Below, piece after piece: positions 5,330 through 8,145 of a stretch of DNA of 8,145 nucleotides. The stretch is from Cytophagales bacterium. Lineage in GTDB: Bacteria > Bacteroidota > Bacteroidia > Cytophagales > Spirosomataceae. The position numbers and the translations under genes are program-made. Each line of letters starts with the position of its first letter. Position 1 is the stretch's first letter. The stretch lies in NCBI GenBank assembly GCA_028868395.1, contig JAGWUO010000037.1, positions 1-8,145 on the forward strand, written 5' to 3'. Under the pieces are notes generated by a model. That model was not told where the DNA came from and did not search any database. It worked only from the letters and a program-made list of their open reading frames with translations.

Positions 5330-7777
5330 ATGAAAAATATCATTGCCTTCATCCTATTACTTTTTAGTGTAAGCCTTTCTGCACAGATTAAATCGCCTGA
5401 AGAATTTTTAGGCTACCCTATCGGAACAAAATTCACCTACCACCATCAGATTGTTGCCTACAGCCGTTATTTAGCGACACAAAGCAATGGTTTAGCGCAA
5501 TGGCAGGTATATGGACAAACGAGCGAGGGACGTGAACAAGGTCAAATGATTATCGCGAATCTACCTGCCGGGATTAGTCTGGAACAAGTACAGCAAAATC
5601 ACCAAAAGCGTATCCAAGGCGAAAAATCAGATCCTTCTCTTCCGGTTATTATCAATCTATCTTTTAATGTACATGGCAATGAAGCGGCTGGAAGTGAAGC
5701 TGCATTGAATACCTTGTATGCTTTGATTTCCAAACCGAATAAATCCATTCCTTATGTTATTTTAATTGATCCTTGCATCAATCCAGATGGACGCGATGCC
5801 TACGTGACGCAATACAATCGCCGAAATTATATCGCAGGAGGAAATGCGGATCCAAACGATCAGGAGCATTTCGAGGGTATTACTTCAGGCCGTTATAATC
5901 ATTTCTCCTTTGATTTAAACCGCGATTGGGTTTGGCAAACACAGAAAGAAACACAGCAGCGCTTAAAGTTCTACCGTTCATGGATGCCTATGATGCATGC
6001 GGATTTTCACGAGCAAAGTTTCCAACATTCTTACTATTTTCCACCGGCAGCGAAGCCTTATTTGAATTTCATTGCAAAATCAACTTTAGATCTTCAATAT
6101 AGTGTTGGTCGTTCATTTGAAAGGCTTTTTGCTGAAAAAAAATGGCTGTATTTTACTTCTGAAATTTACGATTTACTTTATCCAGGTTACGGAGACACCT
6201 ACCCTGTGTTAAATGGGGCATTAGGTATGACTTTAGAGCAAGGTGGAATCAGAGGAGGATTAATTTCTGCCAAAAGTGACGGCGACTCCATTTCTCTTGT
6301 TGATCGAGTGAAACACCATTCTGCCTTGGCACTAAACTTAGTCGAATGGTCGCTAGCGAATTCAGAAAGTTTGAAATCCTCGTTTTATGGTGTGCATGAT
6401 AAGTCAAGGTCGAATCCTACAAATCAATTTGGTTATTATTTTGTTGAAAAATTTAGAGGCGGAATTCCATCTGAGTTTCTGCAGATTTTAGATAAAAATC
6501 AGATAAAATATACAGATACTCAATTAATTAAACCTGTTTCTGCGTATGATTATACGACTAATAAACAGATTGTATTAAAGCCTGATTCTAAATATGGTTA
6601 TTTAATACCAGCCCGTCAGCCTTCTGCTCCTTTGATTCAAGCATTGTTAGATCCCACAATTGAACTAGCGGATTCATTGACTTATGATATAACTGCTTGG
6701 AATTTGTTTCAATTATGCGGACTACAGGCTTATGGATTAAATGACAATTCTGTTTTTGGTAAACAAGAAATTTATGGGATAAGTGCTGAGCGATCAGATA
6801 TTATTCCTACAGAATACCAAGTAGGTTTTAGTTTTAATTCTACTAACTTTAAGCTTAGCCAAGAATTGATTGCTTTTGCTATTGAAAGAGGTGCAATGGT
6901 AACCTTCTCGGACAAAATTATCCCGGCATGGAAAATGGGAGAATTTGCTTTTATAACTTCAAAATTATCTAATAAACAACGTACTGATTTAATTAAAAAA
7001 TCAGAAGAATTGGGTATTGAAATTCATCCAATGTATAGCGGTAGTGCTTATGGACCTAATCTCGGTTCCACACACTTTAAACCCATTTTCATTCCTAAAA
7101 TCGCCGTCGTAGTGGATCCTGCAAACGACGTAAACCAACAAGGGGAACTAGCCTATTTCTTAACTCAGAAATACGGTTTAAAGCCTTCGTTTATTCCTTC
7201 GAACCAATTATTCAAGTCGAATCTATTCAATTATACGCATATCATTTATCCAGATGGAAAGCATTCCGCGCTATCGAATACGAATTCAATTCTATTAACT
7301 GATTGGGTGAAAAAAGGCGGTAAATTAATCTTGATGGAGGGTGCCCGAAAGATTATGGATGATAAAGATTTAGTGGCAAAAGAAGATACTTCGAGACATA
7401 CGTCAACCTATGCGATGCGTGAAAGAGCTGAATTGTCCAATACTACGTCGGGTAATTTGTTGCAAGTGGAAGTGGAAAAGACCCATCCTTTGGCATTCAG
7501 AATTAATGATTCATCGATTTATATCCTAAATCAAATTAGTGATTTCATTAAACTTCCGAAGGATTTCACCCCTGTTTTAAAAACTTCTTCTAAACCGAAT
7601 ATTATGGGCTTTGTAGGGGCTAATAAGAAAGCTCAATTGGCTAATTCCTTATTATTAGGCGTTAAAGAAGTGGAGAAAGGTAAAATCATTTGGTTTGGAT
7701 TTAATCCTTTGTTTCGTGCCATCCCTAATCAAGGTCAAACCATTTTCGAAAACTGCTTCCTTTACACAGAATTCTAA
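5330..7777 (+). CDS. Secreted M14-family zinc carboxypeptidase with C-terminal GATase1-like domain
   Basis: The product has 815 residues. Residues 1-18 form a signal peptide with likely cleavage between Ala18 and Gln19. The peptidase M14 domain spans roughly 25-345 and its active site is complete: HGNE gives zinc ligands His115 and Glu118, NPDGR is at 151-155, DLNRDW (195-200) supplies the substrate-binding Asn/Arg pair, DFHE (225-228) gives the third ligand His227, and TLEQGG (301-306) carries the catalytic Glu303. A middle region of unclear fold follows. From about 591 (IAVVVDP) to the end there is an alpha/beta domain resembling class I glutamine amidotransferases. It has no Cys in a nucleophile elbow, so it is probably non-catalytic. 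This architecture and length are common in Bacteroidota M14 proteins. It probably trims C-terminal residues of peptides in the periplasm or outside. The TAA stop overlaps the start of the fucosidase gene by one base, implying a shared operon. The start lacks a Shine-Dalgarno. Confidence 0.9.
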   Translation: MKNIIAFILLLFSVSLSAQIKSPEEFLGYPIGTKFTYHHQIVAYSRYLATQSNGLAQWQVYGQTSEGREQGQMIIANLPAGISLEQVQQNHQKRIQGEKSDPSLPVIINLSFNVHGNEAAGSEAALNTLYALISKPNKSIPYVILIDPCINPDGRDAYVTQYNRRNYIAGGNADPNDQEHFEGITSGRYNHFSFDLNRDWVWQTQKETQQRLKFYRSWMPMMHADFHEQSFQHSYYFPPAAKPYLNFIAKSTLDLQYSVGRSFERLFAEKKWLYFTSEIYDLLYPGYGDTYPVLNGALGMTLEQGGIRGGLISAKSDGDSISLVDRVKHHSALALNLVEWSLANSESLKSSFYGVHDKSRSNPTNQFGYYFVEKFRGGIPSEFLQILDKNQIKYTDTQLIKPVSAYDYTTNKQIVLKPDSKYGYLIPARQPSAPLIQALLDPTIELADSLTYDITAWNLFQLCGLQAYGLNDNSVFGKQEIYGISAERSDIIPTEYQVGFSFNSTNFKLSQELIAFAIERGAMVTFSDKIIPAWKMGEFAFITSKLSNKQRTDLIKKSEELGIEIHPMYSGSAYGPNLGSTHFKPIFIPKIAVVVDPANDVNQQGELAYFLTQKYGLKPSFIPSNQLFKSNLFNYTHIIYPDGKHSALSNTNSILLTDWVKKGGKLILMEGARKIMDDKDLVAKEDTSRHTSTYAMRERAELSNTTSGNLLQVEVEKTHPLAFRINDSSIYILNQISDFIKLPKDFTPVLKTSSKPNIMGFVGANKKAQLANSLLLGVKEVEKGKIIWFGFNPLFRAIPNQGQTIFENCFLYTEF

Positions 7778-8145
7778 TGAAAAGATTTACGCTCATTCTA
7801 GCACTTATAAGTTATTCCCTTTTCGCTCAAAAGGTGGCTCCCATTTATCCTATTCCATCGGCTAAGCAAATAGCTTGGTCGGAATTAGAGTATTATGGAT
7901 TCATTCATTTTAATATGAACACCTTTACGAATGTGGAATGGGGCGAGGGTAAAGAAAGTCCGTCCTCTTTCAATCCTACGGCGTTGGATTGTAATCAATG
8001 GGCTAGAATTGCTAAGAAAGCCGGTATGAAAGGATTGATTTTGACGGCGAAACATCATGATGGATTTGCTCTTTATCCTTCTAAATATACTTCGCATTCT
8101 GTGGCGAAGTCACCTTGGAAGAATGGCAAGGGAGATGTGGTTAAG
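7777..8145 (+). CDS. Exported GH29 alpha-L-fucosidase (N-terminal part; truncated by window edge)
   Basis: The ATG at 7777-7779 overlaps the upstream TAA (TAATG), and the frame stays open for 123 codons to the right edge. Residues 1-17 form a signal peptide ending SLFA|Q, so the enzyme is exported. GH29 landmarks in the catalytic (beta/alpha)8 barrel are [10 protein letters not shown] (42-51, His44), VEWGEG (53-58, Trp55), [20 protein letters not shown] (75-94, fucose-contacting His93 and His94), then [15 protein letters not shown] (95-109). The INTFT/EWG pattern resembles the GH29 group often called B, which prefers branched alpha-1,3/1,4-linked fucose, but the nucleophile Asp and acid/base lie beyond the window, so subgroup and activity cannot be confirmed. 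It would release L-fucose for the divergent permease and catabolic operon. Confidence 0.92.
   Translation, partial: MKRFTLILALISYSLFAQKVAPIYPIPSAKQIAWSELEYYGFIHFNMNTFTNVEWGEGKESPSSFNPTALDCNQWARIAKKAGMKGLILTAKHHDGFALYPSKYTSHSVAKSPWKNGKGDVVK

Noticed and set aside
7885..8097. Open frame on the minus strand inside the fucosidase gene
   Set aside because: Antisense to clear GH29 motifs; an Arg/Ser-rich shadow translation.

Overview
This window looks like a chromosomal L-fucose utilisation locus from a member of the Bacteroidota. Three things point there: A/T-rich translation starts with almost no Shine-Dalgarno sequences, short lipoprotein-free signal peptides ending in Ala|Gln, and protein families typical of polysaccharide-degrading Bacteroidota. 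Something near freshwater or soil Cytophagales is my best guess, but the exact lineage cannot be fixed from this sequence.

Left arm (1-5247, minus strand). Read in the direction of transcription, the order is: an FHS-family L-fucose permease (FucP), a DUF718/RhaM-type sugar mutarotase, a full-length UxaA/altronate-dehydratase-family enzyme, a 147-bp non-coding gap holding three kinds of short repeats, a classical SDR dehydrogenase, an exported SGNH/GDSL esterase, and the N-terminal part of a fumarylacetoacetate-hydrolase (FAH) family enzyme that runs off the left edge. The junctions are very tight: 1-bp and 4-bp overlaps, then 4-bp and 1-bp gaps. The repeat-bearing gap is the only break. The set matches a non-phosphorylating L-fucose pathway: uptake, anomer interconversion, (oxidation and lactone opening, not seen here), dehydration of L-fuconate, oxidation of 2-keto-3-deoxy-L-fuconate, and hydrolysis of the 2,4-diketo acid to pyruvate and lactate. 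The fucose dehydrogenase and the lactonase are missing and may lie past the left edge.

Centre (5248-5329). An 82-bp A/T-rich divergent intergenic region must carry the promoters for both arms. It also holds an AAGGAGGT motif placed oddly far from the fucP start.

Right arm (5330-8145, plus strand). A secreted 815-residue M14-family zinc carboxypeptidase with a C-terminal glutamine-amidotransferase-like domain overlaps, by one base (TAATG), the start of an exported GH29 alpha-L-fucosidase that is cut by the right edge. The fucosidase would release L-fucose outside the cytoplasm, and the divergent left arm would import and oxidise it. The peptidase suggests that fucosylated glycoproteins or glycopeptides may be the natural substrate.

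The points most worth a second look are: the combination of a UxaA-type dehydratase with an FAH-type terminal hydrolase, a FucP that has glycine at the position of the key proton-coupling aspartate of E. coli FucP, the esterase and peptidase built into the locus, and the repeat cluster inside the operon. No CRISPR array, RNA gene or transposon was recognised.
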